Positions 35,601-50,600 of a stretch of 64,000 nucleotides of DNA are shown here, piece after piece. This DNA is from Akebia trifoliata (taxonomy: Eukaryota > Streptophyta > Magnoliopsida > Ranunculales > Lardizabalaceae), in contig CM030705.1 of NCBI GenBank assembly GCA_017979445.1, forward strand, positions 17,873,040 to 17,937,039, written 5' to 3'. The translations under genes were made by a program, and so were the position numbers. Position 1 is the first letter of the stretch. The number at the start of each line of letters is the position of its first letter. Under the pieces are notes generated by a model, which saw only the letters and a program-made list of their open reading frames with translations, made no database searches and was not told the DNA's origin.

Positions 35601-38600
35601 CCTCTTTTGAACTAGGCGAAATCAGGTTTACTAAAGCAAATCATGGGGCTCAAGTGAATCACATGGTCAGGGATTCGAAAAGATTTCAGCTCCCGGAAAA
35701 GTTGAACAGGCCCCCATCAGTAGCCCGAAATAGGAGTTTGTGAGGGTATGGAAGTAGGAATAGGAGCATGGGTAAGATCCCTAAGAGGTAGAAGACTCGT
35801 TCAGTCTTATGAATGTAAGTATGTCCGAATCCCACTGGCAGATAGAACACTGCTGGGAGAATAGGCTTAATAATTTAGAAGTCAATCAGACTAACTACTC
35901 ATGTAACTTTTCATTTAAAATTCCATTCCCCTGATGCTTACATGTAGCTTTGACATGGATGTGTATTGGTGCCAGACATTAATATGTAGTGTCAATACGG
36001 TGATCCAAGAAAATGTGATACAATAGACCCATAACCTAAGTTATTTATAGTATAAAAAGAAATCCTGACTATAGATGGCTACATAAAGTTTAATAAGTTG
36101 GAAATCAAAATTTAAAGTAATTACTAAGAAATTTAAAAGGCATAAACCAAGAGCTCAAAGACAAGGAAATGGAAAAGTGAGGTTTATCTTAATAACAGTT
36201 TTAATGTGTTAACATATATGTCCAAAGAACTCTAAAATGATATTTATTTTGAAACTAAACACCTACAAATGGAACAGTAACTTTTGCTCGAAGTTTCTCT
36301 TAAACATAACTTTTTAATATCATAAAACAAAAATAGATGAACAGGAACCATGTTGTGGATCCCAAATAGTTTTAATAAGGCATTTTAATGATGATTAAAC
36401 GAAAAAAGGTTGTTGCATATGAAATTATGGGAATATCTAAGCTACACACCTTGGAAAGCTTTTCACGTGCTTCTAAAGACAAAGTTGTCATTGCATAGTA
36501 ATCCAAGTCCTCAGGAAGTGGCCTATGTTGTTGATGAGCAACCTAAAAGTGGAGACACATCAATAGCTTAAGTGGTGGCGCACTTTATAAGACTGGCTAA
36601 GCAAATCCATAGTTGTAGATCAAGTAGCAACCATTGCAAACAGGAAAGAAACATAATGATCCACGACACATTCATATCAAATTATCATCTGACCTCTCGA
36701 AGTTGGGATTGCTGGCGTGTAATGAAGCCTTCATACTTGATATCAATCTCTACACATTCTTTCTCCCTTTTGGAAAGAAGAGCATTCCCATAACCATGCT
36801 TATCAAAAATTTTATATTGTATATGTGGTTTCTTTAGTAGATTTGCCAGAGTGGAAGAATCCTTCACAGGTTGACCAGACAGAAGAGTAATTTCGGAAGC
36901 CAAATCTCCACCTGAAACAAAGATAAGAAACTTGAATGCCATGGGTAAAGAAGTCAATTACTTTGCTCTCTAAGGACAACTAATATTAACTGAAGTACTA
37001 ATCGATGTTGGTGGGACAAGATTTGATGTTAGAATATAAATGAAGTACTAATTGAATGCTTGGAAAACTGTAATGTTAAGTAACCTGAAATCTTTACAGA
37101 CTTTAAACGCTTTTTTTCCGCCAAAATCTGGGTTTGCTTGTCCTGGTACAAGTTCCACCGTCTATCATCTATTAAACCAATCTCCCGCCCCAAAGGTGTA
37201 AGACGACTATCAGCATTATCAGCTCGAAGAAGCAACCGGTATTCTGAGCGGCTGATAGAACATAACATTTAATCAGACATTATTCAGTAAAGTTCAGTGA
37301 GCACAACTGAAACGGAGAAAAGTAAATCGTCTATTGATTCTAAAGCTCAAAGAAACCACGATGATTATCATCCCACAGCTAACCTACATTCTAATTACAA
37401 CTTACCCGCTATACTTAATTATTGCCTACTCCAAATCTCTGGGATAAGGTTCGATGATGATGATGATAAGCCTACAACATTTTCTGCAATAATGAATTGC
37501 CTAAAAATTTATTTGCTGTAAAAGATAAGATTTTTATTTTTATTCTTTTTCATACATAAAAAATTTATGGGTAGAGAAAGGAGGTCGTGGAAACCTCCAA
37601 TGAAATCAGGAAAAAAGCAAACTAGCTACACACCTTACAAACCGACTCTCGCCTAAGCAGAAAATTCTAAAATAAGACACCCTTGTACTCTGAAAATAAT
37701 TTGCACACCAAGAATACTAATAATAAGCTCATGAAGATAATGCTCCCTCTTAGAAAATCCTACTATTCCTCTCCTTCCATGTGCCCAAGGACACACCAAA
37801 AGGAGAACATTCCATAAGTTCCTCTCTCAGTCGACAAAGGCTTTGATCCACCAACTTTGGAACAAAAGAAGCATGGAAGTAGTGAAACACAACAAGGTAT
37901 GAAAAAAGATATGAAATGGGCCCAGATCACACGAGAAAAGTCAGTGGATTAAGATCACTATAATATAAAAATATTTGAAAAAGGCATGATCAAATAATCC
38001 AAGATATCATAATGTACCATGTTTCTATTACGAAATGAACCATCTTAAAGAATTCAACCTTAAATATCGAAATGTCATCAAAACTTGCAAGTACCAAATC
38101 AGGTCAAACTTACGGCATTAGAGACATCAGCAGTTAAATCTTAAAATAAAGAATGAAATACCTCAATAAGTTTTCAAACAAATCCATTATCATCAACTGA
38201 TTCTAAGTATAAAGAAAAGAAATTACATTATAAAATTCGTTATGGATTATGGCTATCTATCATTTTAATTAATATTGCCAGTGTTAGAACTTCCCTTACA
38301 GTAATTACTATTTAATTTGTGAAACCTTTCCATAGAAACCAAGAGCATTGTATAGCTTAGGAACTTCTGATACTGCCCACCCCACCGTTATTTTTATTTT
38401 TATGATTTGCAAAACATCATGAATATAACCTCCTTTTTCATCTTTCTTTCTTCTTCTTTTTCCTTTTTTTTTGTTTTTTTGTTTTTTTTAATACCTTGGC
38501 CCCTTTTTCTTTTTTCATAACAATTATTTTCATCGGAAATTGGGATCAGTCATATTTACCCTGTTAACATGCGGTAAGGCTCTCGAAGGTCTTTTGTAAC

Positions 38601-41600
38601 AAGGTCGTCAATCAAAGTTCCTATATAACTGCTTTCCCTCTCAAGAATGATAAGAGGCTTCCCATCTGAATGCCTTGCAGCATTAATTCCTGAAATAATA
38701 CCCTGTTTGAAAGAATACTTAAACTGAGCATGAAGGCCTACCAAATATAGTAGCAGAATAATTAGCTACCAAGAACATTTATACCTGAGAAGCAGCTTCT
38801 TCATAGCCCGTTGTTCCATTTATCTGACCAGAGAAAAAAAGTCCTTCGATTTTTTTAGTCATGAGAGACCTTGAGCACTGATGAGCTGGCAAATAATCGT
38901 ACTCTACAGCATAAGCAGGCCTCAGCATTGAACAATTCTCAAGTCCGGGTAATGTTCTCAAGAGTGGTAACTGAAGCCTCTCAGGTAAACCTGTTGAGAA
39001 CCCCTATTGAGGTAATGTAATATCATTTTATGGTTAAAATAGAAAGAAAATAAGTAGATCACACTAACGAAAAAGCTACACTTTCATACTTCTTTTTATC
39101 TCAGCTGAAATGATAACTTTGAAAAAGCAATTTAAATGCTCTATATAAGGTTCTGACAGCAGCGAAAGTAATAAGATTGAAAGCTTATGATGGCAAATTA
39201 GTTTTGCAGATTTGGTTCTTATTACATAAGGTGACCACCATGGAACCATAGATGACATGCATGAGATATCTAAAGTTTATTGTCAAACTTCCATGGTGCT
39301 ACTGGGATTTTTTAATTCACCACAATTACATGGTAAATTCGGAAAAAAAAAATTCACAGATTTGAGGATTTACCGATTCAATCGGCCTTTTAAAGGTACA
39401 AATGGTTGAATCTCAAATTAAATCGAAGATGCACCAATTAATTTACACATCTTCCCATGTATATAACAGTGGAATATTTACTAATGAATCTTGTGGTAGG
39501 GATTTCTTTCAAAATGCATCCTGACTTTTGGGGCTGTATCTTAGCAACCCAGTTAGTAAAAAAATCTTTATTTTCTTAATCTCCCTCACCCTATAAAAAG
39601 TTTTTCTTAATGTCCCTCACCCCATAAAAATATTTATTTCTTAATGCCCCCCTTGCTTCTCTTTCTTTATGCCCCTCACCCCATAAAACATGCAAACTCA
39701 AATCCTCGAAATCAGTGATTTAAATAGTTGAATAAATCATTTAATTGGTCATACTAAATTTCTAACCTTACAGTTTATCAATAGAAAAAAAAAATTATAA
39801 TACATTAATGTGGATTTAATTTGTAGTATATGTGAAAAATGCACATAGTTTAAAACACCCTGAAAAATATCATTTTTTAGTCACAATTTTTTTTTTTAAT
39901 TTAAAAAAAAATTCTGAATATATCTGAATCCCCTCGTCAGGAAATAACCAAATCGAAATTTCGTTACTATGCTCAGGTGTCATTTGTCCAATAATAAACT
40001 TGAGATAAATCCCCCCACCCCCCCCCCCCCTCCCCCCTCCTCTCTCTCTCTCTCTCTGAAACAACACTTCTTCACCTGCTTTGACAGGTGGAAAAAAAGT
40101 GATTTTTCTTCCTGGAAAAAAATCCCCATTTTCCATTCACAACCACAGTTGGCATAGTTCCTATTGAATCAGTCCTCCGACCACCACCTCAAGAAACACC
40201 TCTCCTCTAACCCTTTAGAGTTCACTTCCACCCTATTATCCACCAGACCTCTCACGACATGATAATTCCTCTGGTCAGTAAAAGCATAGAAGGTGCGGGA
40301 TCCCCGTACGATTTCTTAACTCCATCTAGAGCACCAACAGCACCTTTCCCCTCCAAGCAACTTACAAACAAATTACTAACCTAACAGCATGGATTTTTTA
40401 ACTCACTTTCAAAGCCCTACTACAACCCCTCACTAATAACTCTTTCAGTGAGAGAATCTTTCTTTAGCACCATAAACATCATCACATTTTTCTCTGGTTG
40501 GCATAGCAACCTTGGCAGCCAAGATAACACCATCCAAACTCATCAAGGGCTCCCGATTAAGACCTCTAAAGATAGCCTTTCAAAACTAAAGAAAAGAAAG
40601 AACAGAAAGTGAGAATAAACAGCTCCCAAATATCAAGTTGCAAGAAGACTGATTCAAGCACAATAACTCAACCAATTTATAGAATCATCTTGAACCATTG
40701 GAGTCAATTTCAATTTCATAATTGTGAGAGGATCAGTTTAAGACAACTGGGTTAAGCTAATGAAACTAAAAATTCATGAACAATTAAGTTTCTAGATTCT
40801 GGAAAGTTGAGTTGTACACCCCTATCCCTATATGTCTCTTATTTTATATAATTGAACGATGATTTTTTTTTCCTTTTTGAAGATAAATATAATTTTTTAT
40901 CGCAAGAGGTTAGAATCAGAGAATGGAACACCACTTAATATTGAATAGGATATGTTACAGAGAAAATACATAAATAATCTAGGCTCCTTTATATATAAGA
41001 ATAACTAAGTACAAAAGTATTTTGTAGGAAACAAACTCATCATATACGCAAAATACCCTATTCAACATTAACTAATGACTAAACTTGATTCTAAAAATAT
41101 CCTCAAACTACCACTCAAGTTGGATAAGAAATGATAAGAGACACTCCAACCTATCCAGAGTTGTTCGTAACCAACTTTCATCATGCATACTAGTATTCAT
41201 GTACACTTAAATGCATGCATGCTTTAATACTCTCCCTGAAGTTATCCCTGAAGTTAATAGAGGTCATTTCATCTTGGAGCAAACACTTGCAGCCAATGAT
41301 CATCGCTAAATATCTCTACGCACAAATTGGATGAAGCAGACGAATCAGTACTGTTCTGACAATGATTAACTGGTCTTGATATCACCGAGACCATAATAGG
41401 GCCAGAACAAGGAGTGTTTGTGAAGGGAAGACAAATATTGTATGGACTTCTTATAGGCAATGAATGTATTGATTTTGGACTAAAATCCCACAAGTGGTGT
41501 GCAAGATTGACATGGAGAAAACCTACAACCATGTGAGCTGGAAGTTTTTGAAATATACAATTGGTTGATTAATTGAAGCCCCAAGGTGTATTTCAAGAGT

Positions 41601-44600
41601 TCAAGAGGTTTGAGGTAAGACAACCCGTTGTCACCTTCCTTTTCATCATGGTGTCTGAAACTAAAATTATTTCTGCTTTGCTTACCAAAAAATTATTTGG
41701 CCGGACAAATACATTCCACTAGGAAACCCCCTTGCACATAATAACATTAACACCCCATGGCACTTACGCCACATAAGAGTAATCATACAATGAGGCACTC
41801 CCTTTGGATCGGATAGGTGATCCACTACGAATGGTGCCACCTTGAAGTACACATACAAACACAGGAATAAAAGGAAAAAAAAAAAAAAAGTATAAATGTA
41901 GAAGTGTGGGCCCTTAATTGAGATTGCCTTTATCAGTCACAGAATAGCAGTTAGGTTTAGAGAAGCAAACACTAACCCCTAACTTTGATCACAAAATCAC
42001 CAGTGGTGTATGTAAGGCTGGATGGACAGGCTATAATATAACAAGAATAGAACACAGGCAACAATAAGAAGAGGTGGGAAGACAATAAGGAAAAAAAATA
42101 GAGAATGTAGAAAAAGAGAGAAGATCTCCTCATGCACCATGATGAACAGTACTTTCTATGAACATCTGCTCAATGAAAATTAATCATAATATGAGCATCT
42201 CGATGAATAATATTGTGGTGAACAATACCATGATGAATAGTAGCCACAAATCCTCAAAGAAAAATTGAACAAATAGAGAAAGGCGGTTTTGTGTATGATA
42301 TATGGTTTTTCCTTGTAAGAACTATTTGCTTGAGAGTGTCAATTTAATATTTTTATTGTATTTTGGTTTCTCAGGCACAAATGTTGCAAATTTTAACATT
42401 TCCAAAATTTGTGATATGATGTCTTAGTAAGAACGGCAGTTTTTTTCCTCTGGAGTGTCAATTTAACAATTTTTTTGGTAGTCTGGTTTCTCAAAATTTG
42501 TGATTTTAGTCATATATACTAACCCTTCAGATCTGAACTTGAGAAAACAGTTCAAGTTTAACTTTTTTTTTTTTTTTTGGGTGCAGGACCCTGCACTAGA
42601 AATACATTCATAGCAAAGATTTTAGCTTGCGAAGTTGAAGACAAACAGAATGGAGAAAAATAATTGCACATATCAAGCTCACTTAACATGACTAGAAATG
42701 ACTAATTTCAGAGAGGTCCACAAACGAAGTATATTTCTCTTTTGCATGCCCCCATTTCAATGAGCAGAAATCAAGGCTCACATTATGCAAAAAAATATAC
42801 TTTGTTTTGTTTTTTCTTTTTTTGGTAAGTAACAAACGTACTTTGTTTTACAAATACATGCATATGCATACACAACAAAGCATGATTAAACAAAAATATA
42901 TTATCCATAAGATATACATGAAAAGAATTTCTGTTCAATAAATTAATATAAGAAAAAAAAAAACAGTAGTAATCCTGCTTACCTGCACATATAGTTCAGG
43001 TACATTTCGACCCTCGGGCTCAAGAAAAACTTGATGAGAATCTTTATCTTGAAATCTTACTATCTGAATAAAAAAATTAAGCATTTCAGGAAATTTTCCA
43101 TAAAATTTTTCACTTATACATGTTCTTGAATAATATTTTCACATAAAAATTAATATAGTGGAGAAGCATGGTGATACATAAAAGACATTTCAACGGAAAA
43201 GTATCTCTAATTTCGAGAAAGATAACCACAATTCTACAAATAGTAAGAGTGAAAAAATGTAGAGAAATAATACCAGCATATCAAATAACCTAATACATAG
43301 CAACCACATCATAGAGAAGGCATGGAAGTACAGGAAATTTCATCTTGAAAAGGATATTCCACATTTCAATATTTCACTGCGTTGGACACACGTGTTGGAC
43401 TAGTTTGAGATAAAATCTGACACCCATACACAGAACAATCAGTAAATACCTTGCTTTCAGATTTAAATATGTATTATCTGCAGATTTAGGTTTTGTTCCA
43501 TAAGTTCAATGTACAGTAGCTATATAGATTCATTTCTTTGTGGTGGGATCAAACCCGCAAATTCTTTCGTGCAAATGAAATGTCAATAAACTGACTACAG
43601 GCTGAAGCACTTTTTTTTTTTAAGGCAAATGCATTATTATAAAAGTCGTGGTCAAGATGACGAATAAAATACAAATAGGGGAGCCCCCGATTACATAGAA
43701 TCTATTCTACACACCCACAACCATCTCCCCAAAAAAACCTTAAAAAAATACACCTTTAAATTCTTTTAAAGCTTTACACTACAAGAACACAAAACCCAAG
43801 CACAGGGAGTAATAAACTGGCTGTAGATTTAGCCTAACTGAGAATTTAACAAAGCAGCCAATCCTAGAACATTTTTCCCCTATGCATTGACTGCAAACTT
43901 GGATCTAAAAGACATCTAGTATGAGGCATTAAAGAATTAATGATGAACAGAAGTTATGAGAATCAATATTAATTTTTTTTCGATAGGTATGAGATCAATA
44001 TTATAAACAGTACCTTATCTTCAATGGAAGGGCAGTATCTAGGCCCCTTTGCTTCAACCCACCCTCCATAAGTTGGAGTCTCATGCAAGTTCTCTTTAAT
44101 AAGCTGGTGGGTCCTTTTTGTGGTACGTGTCAAGTAGCAGCACATCTGTTCTCTCTCAATGTGGAAATCAGGGTCAAAACTAAACCAGCTGACCTGTTTA
44201 AGAAGCAGCAGAGTATACAGAATATAACTCTGCAGTGCAACAGTTTCATCCAAATAAACAAATATAAACAGCATAGTGGTAGGTCAACTTCTTCGATCTG
44301 CAGGGTTTAATATCCATTTGGCCTCAATGATTAGGGCATAAAATGGATTGGATTTTATCCTAAATTCGGGTGATCCGAATCCGAATTTAGCAGATTTGGA
44401 CCCTTGGAGTAGATCCAAATAAAAATATGGATTGATGTCCCTTGACCCAAGTCTGATACGGATCCGTCCCTATATCCGACTAGATCCGAATGATATATAT
44501 TTTGAAATTATATTTTTATGTTTTCAAAATATCTTTTTTCTACTACTTTAATGTAACATGAAATCTTATAAAATAAAAGAATTATAATAGTAAAATTGAC

Positions 44601-47600
44601 TAGTACAGCAATTAGAAAAGAAATATAGAAAAAAAAAAAAAAAAACAAGTTGAATGGTACGGAATTATTTGAACCTACAGACCCGAATCAAGTAATTTGG
44701 TCAGGTCAGATCTTGATTTGGTGAAAGTAAAATGGTTCAGATATGGTTTTAACTAATAGGATCCGAATCGGATTCGGATGAGAATCCAGTTCTGGATTTA
44801 AATTTTGGATCTGGATATGGATATGCAGATCCAGCCTGAACCCAACTCATTTTAAGCCCTATGAATGATGTCCCAAAGGTCTTACTGCATCATGACCACA
44901 AATTTTGTGTGAGGCAGGTTGCATTCCCAAGTAATGAGTTAAACCTCAAACCAACAAGGACCACATACCCTTTTAATATTTCTAAGGACGTGATTATCAG
45001 TAGTTAATTGGCTACTGCTTCATTATTCCTTAGGTTGGTCGACTTGCTGAAAGTGACAGATATACCATGCAATATATAATTTGTTTTGAGGAAGCAAATC
45101 ATAAACCAGAATTTCAAACTCTAGATGAAGTAGAATCAAGTCTTATGAATCTACATATGAGATAAGTTAAAAGGACCTCTTCATCTCCATGTTGGGGTTC
45201 TAACCCAGAGAAATCAACAGTACGATAGTCAACACGTGCAGGAGTTCCGGTCTTCAATCGATCAGTTTCAAACCCCAAGTGCTGTAAGTTTTCAGTGAGT
45301 CCATGAGAAGCTGACTCACCAGCTCTCCCTGCTGACATGGATGCTCTTCCAACCCAAATCTTACCACTCATAAAAGTGCCAGTTGTGAGGACAACAGAAG
45401 GAGCATAAAAGTTCATTCCAAAGAAAGTACGAACACCTTCCACATTGTCATTCTTGCCAAGTAAAATATCAGTTACCATAGCCTCTCTAATTGAAAGGTT
45501 TGGAGTGCTGAAACAACCGAAAAAAGCACACTAATTAGAAGATGTTTATGGTAGTGCAGCTATAAAATATGCGTACGAGTTTGTATGTGCATAAGAAGTC
45601 CAGTCCATCTAAGTGCTAACAGCCAGGCAGAATCTATATAATAAACACAATGGTTGATCCCACTCTCTTTATCTCCCACATAAAGAGGGGTTGGGATTTA
45701 ATCTACCTATGAAGCTTGGGGACAACTTTTGACTTGATTGTCATGTGTGTTTTTCTTCCTTTCCAAAAATACCCTTCCAACTTTATTATATTTCCTCTGC
45801 TACTACTCCCTTTCCAAAAATACCCCTCCAACTTTATTGTCCAACTTTATTGTCTTTTACCCTCCTAACCCCAAAGAGGATGCCCGTGCCTATGGCACGG
45901 CCAAACTCTAGCACTCTAACAATACAAATCACAATGGAGTCTCCTAATATTAAAGGGATACATTTGATAAGGTCTACTATATGAAGGAAAAAACATCTCG
46001 AGCATGGGTGAGGACTTCTGTTTCATCTATGCATGGTGTACAGTGTCATCTATCAAAAAAGCAAGCTTGAATAAATGTACGGAACAAGATAATTTGGTTT
46101 ATTTTTTACTTAGAAAGCATGCGTTTTCTTTGTTCCCTTCTTGGGCTGGTCACCTGGACCTCACTTATTATAATAAAAATCTTTGCTTATCCAAGTAAAA
46201 AAAAAAAACACACTTTGGAATACTCTACTCTGTTCAAAAGAGCTTAACAGAGCGTGTACAAATAAGAGAACAATTGACAGACATACTTGCCTTTCCACAA
46301 CTTTCTTCATTTCCATGGCATATTCCCTCTTATCAGTTTGGGCACGCAATGCCCAAACAGCAGGGCCTCTAGAGAGGTTGAGAACACGTTTCTGTAAGTA
46401 GCACCTACAGTAAAGGAGTTGGAAACAATCATTAGCAGATTTGGTATATCTAAACGATAAACATGAGGAAAATGAAATGCAAGAGAATTTACAGTGAGAA
46501 AATAAAATTATTGGAAACAATCAAATGCAATGCCAAATCAAACTCAAATAGGATTATATAACTGTACAGTTCATCAGTGTTACAGATTCTCCATTTTTTT
46601 TTTCTTTTCTCCTTTTTTGATAAAAATAAGAAGAAGAAAAAAAAATAAATTGTATTCATGGTTTAAAATCCTTGTTTAGATTGAAGGTTTCTGCAGGAGA
46701 ACAACCGAAGCAGTCTAAACACCAAAACATTCCAAGAGATTCCATAATATTATGAAACATTCATTCCAGACATAATTCATAGTTTTGCATACCAATAAAA
46801 AGAAGATAATGAACAGCCACCAATATCCCCCCCATGGTATTATTATTAACATGTGCCCTAAGGGCACACTTTAAAGTACAATAAATAAACTTTGGGAATA
46901 AGCATCTGAGGGTATTTTGGTAAAAAACAATTGTTTTAAGGGCATTTTTGGTACAAAATCCAATTTCCAAAGTGTATATATTGCACTTTTGTGTGTGCCC
47001 TTACCCTTAAAATATTGCTATAATATTTGTAGTGTAACATCATGCTCATTTTTTCCAAAATAACAGTCATTGTACTTGGTATTTAAGATTGTCACAAACA
47101 AAGTATTTAATTTCAGTCACAATGTCTACTCCGGCCAGCCTGAAAATGGGATCTTCTGTAGAAATATTTCGATCAGTGTAAAAATAAATGCATTTTTCAT
47201 GGAAATGTCGGGGAAATTATGGAAATAAGGGGAAATGTTTCATTGGAACTACAGAAAATGATAAAACGGACAAGAAAACACATTTATAAATCATCAAACC
47301 ACAATAGAAAACCATATTGGAATGTGAGAACAATGGAAAATAGCATTCTGCTATGCATTCACACTGGTATGGCCCAATTACAAATAGATAATATCATACC
47401 CCCTATTTTACAAATCTCAAGGATGGGATGCCCAACATGTCTTTGATGTAAGCCTTTCTAGCCGTGAAAGGCAAATCAGAAACAATTAATCACAATTCAT
47501 TCGAACTAATGAATGAGTATTGTGTATAAAGATTTACAAGTTCTTTGTAGAAGAAATTTAAATTTTTGTTTTATTCTATAAATTTTTATAGATAGATTCA

Positions 47601-50600
47601 GAATATCTTTAAAAAAGAAATTATTGGTTAAAGTTTGTGTTGAACCTTGTGGAAATGGAAATAGTTCGATATATTTCATGAAAATATGGTCACAAATAAC
47701 CTATACAACATTATTTAATAAGTTTTTTTTCAAATAACAGCATGTAACAATGTTATTTTGAGAAATTTTTTGTTAGAAGGTTTACAAACTCAAATAATTG
47801 CATGATTTCCCTTCTTTTTTGCTTTTATCAAAGTAAAAGCTGTCATTTTGTAACTTCATTAAAATAAAATGGATGAGTAAAGATGATTTTAGTAAAAAAG
47901 GGAGGTCAAGGTGATCAACCTGAGGAAGAACAACAACCAAACAAACCCACAACCTCAAACACACTACTCTGCACTAAGACTACACACTCTTTCTCACCTT
48001 ACAAGAAAATACTCCCAAACTCCTTGAAGAGCAAACACCAAAAGAGCAACAAGGCTAACGAGGACAAGACAACTTCCTGCATACACAACTCCTTTCCCTA
48101 AAAACTTCGACCATTTCTCTCCTCCAAAGGCTCTAGCATATAGCAAACGGAACTCCCCCCCCCCCCCCCCCCCCCCCCCCCCAACACCCACCCACACATA
48201 AAATATGTTTGGACTTAGAGAATGAGCAGTTCCAAGCCAACCAAGAGTCAAAAAGATCATGAATAGTCAAAGGAAAGCAACCCTCCACCCTAAATAGCAA
48301 CAAATAATGCAACCAAATTTGATATGTGAGGTGCAAATGTATAATAACACGAATCCCATTGCCTCTCCCCAATCATGTCATCTCTTCCCACCTTTACCTT
48401 TTTCCTAAACAACGGAAGTCTTCTCAAAACAATTCTTAATATCATATGTGAACTGTAGTGAAGCCCCCCATTACATTTTTACACCCAAAATAACGATAAT
48501 GCCCCCACATCATTATAACAATCTTTTTTACTTCTCAAAAAGAAAGAAAAAGAAGAAAAAAAGCTTTAATCCTCAATAGAAAAAAGAGATCCTTTTTCAA
48601 TAACTAATGAGAGAATTTATAGATCAAAACAATATGCACAAGAGGACCCAAAAAGAACTAAAAAAATATTAATAAAAGGGTGATCTCATAAAATCACAAA
48701 GAAAGAACATGAGCTCAAAAGCTGAAACCTAAAAGTTGTTTATAAAACCCAAAATAATCATTCAGTCCAACTCTTTACCATGTCAGTTACCGATGTCAAT
48801 AGGGTGCACGGATGATATTAACACACGAAGAAGACCTCCTGGCTTGAATTTATCTTCTCTATATTGTATGGTTATATCATGATGCTTTATGGGTTTGTAT
48901 CTCTATTTTTCTGGACAATTTGTCAGGATCACATTACTTTTGATTTGAGATTTAATATTCATTGATGAATGCCTCTATATTTGGACAAAGTGGAAAGATG
49001 ATATTTTACACCATTTCCAATGACATATGGCTTGCCATGAGTTGTGTTTTGTCTAGAGAAAAATACATGTTTTGAGAGACACTTGGGACTTTTTTACAGC
49101 TTTTTGGGGAAGTTGTGCACATCCTTCTCGTATTTTTTGACATTTTTCTGTCTAAAATATTACGGTGGTGATTATGATGATTGCATCTAAAACTCTCTCG
49201 AAGTTATGTGATTTGATATGGTTGGAAAAGAAATGGATGTTCAATTTTGAAACTAATGAAGTCTAAAAGTGACTTTCAGTAGTTGCTAGCCTGATTGTAT
49301 CTTATGGGATAATGCTTTGATGATGTTGTGGCTTTATTTTCTTTCTTAAAGTATTGGTTTCTCGACAGAGCCTTTATCATGGCCAAAGAAAAAAAATTTA
49401 TTCATTTTAGGATCCACTAGTGGTAGTATCCCTTCTCTTCCCTAAGTGCATTGATGTCATTACAAATCACTAGGGTGAAGTTACATGGGTCTAATCACTC
49501 GATTAAAATTGTTCATTTCCACAATGTGATGGGATACTTCAATGTAAAAGGCTATTAAACACTTGGAAAGTGATTCGAAGTTCTAAAGTGGAAAGCAACA
49601 AAAAATATATTATTTGTGAATAATATATATTTGCATAGCTCCATGTCCTAGTTTAGTCTTTTTAATGAGATACACAATTTGTGATGTTCCTAAGTAATAC
49701 TCCTTTCAGTCTTTTAGAATTTCATCTACTAAAACACATAAACATTAAAAGAAATAAAATGCAAGGAATTCATTTTTGTTTTTAATTTGACTAAGCAAAA
49801 GCTTCAAAAGTACATGAATTTGGCTGTTTATATATCCCATGTACTGCAAGGGATTTGTTATGTTTAATATATGTTGAAAAAAAGGGGGAGGGGGAATCAT
49901 TAAAATAAAAGGTAGACATGTACGAAATGTGTCAACTGATTCTTTTTGTTTTTTTTTGATAAATAACTGATTCTTTTTGTTAATTAAAAGCATGTGAAAA
50001 GGGGCAGATTTAAGAACTATTTACAAGCACAAGGATCTTGCAAATTTAACTCATATTGGGTTATGGTTTGAGAATTGGGAAAAGTCAAGAAAAGAAAAGA
50101 AAAAAATCTCATGCAAGTGAACAAGCGCGTTCTTGGATGCACCATGAATATGGTTGGTGATATTTTTTAATTTGAACTATGCATTTTGTATTCATGCATT
50201 TGGACAGAAATCAGTTGGTGACACTTTTCCTCCATGTCAAAAAAAAAAAAATTATATATATAATGGGAAATCATGAATTTTAATATAAACATTAAGCTTG
50301 CAAAAAAAAAAATGTCTAGGGGTCCTTTTCATATCTTTAAAAGCAAGAGAGAAAATTTTCTGATCTAAGGTGACTTTTTTCATTTGGTTGGCCATCTTTG
50401 ATAGAATCTTGAATGTTGATCACATTATTGCTCATGGTATTATTTGTGTGGACTTCTACTTGTGCAAAGCTTGGTAAATCAGTTGATCACCCCCTTATCC
50501 ATTCGCCCAAGCTATCTAATCTCATTTCATTTCTCTTTCACATTCATTGGCCATTCCTTAGACCAATGTTATCGTTATTTCAGAGTTGAAAGTCAACTAG

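Larger units (their letters stand above)
39004..42982. other. mnmG intron 7: simple repeats and LINE scrap
   Basis: 3,979 bp. It contains tandem LCTCACCCCATAAAA-like blocks near 39585-39690 (TCTTAATGCCCCTCACC), a C/CT-rich tract at 40011-40058 and a LINE RT scrap at 41380-41680. The remainder is AT-rich without ORFs. Confidence 0.6.

Noticed and set aside
36572..36793. Plus-strand ORFs over mnmG exons (36572, 36634, 61519, 44083)
   Set aside because: Antisense shadows of conserved minus-strand exons.
45768..45850. Tandem CTTTCCAAAAATACCC blocks as a minisatellite
   Set aside because: Only two to three partial copies with uneven spacing; too little to call.
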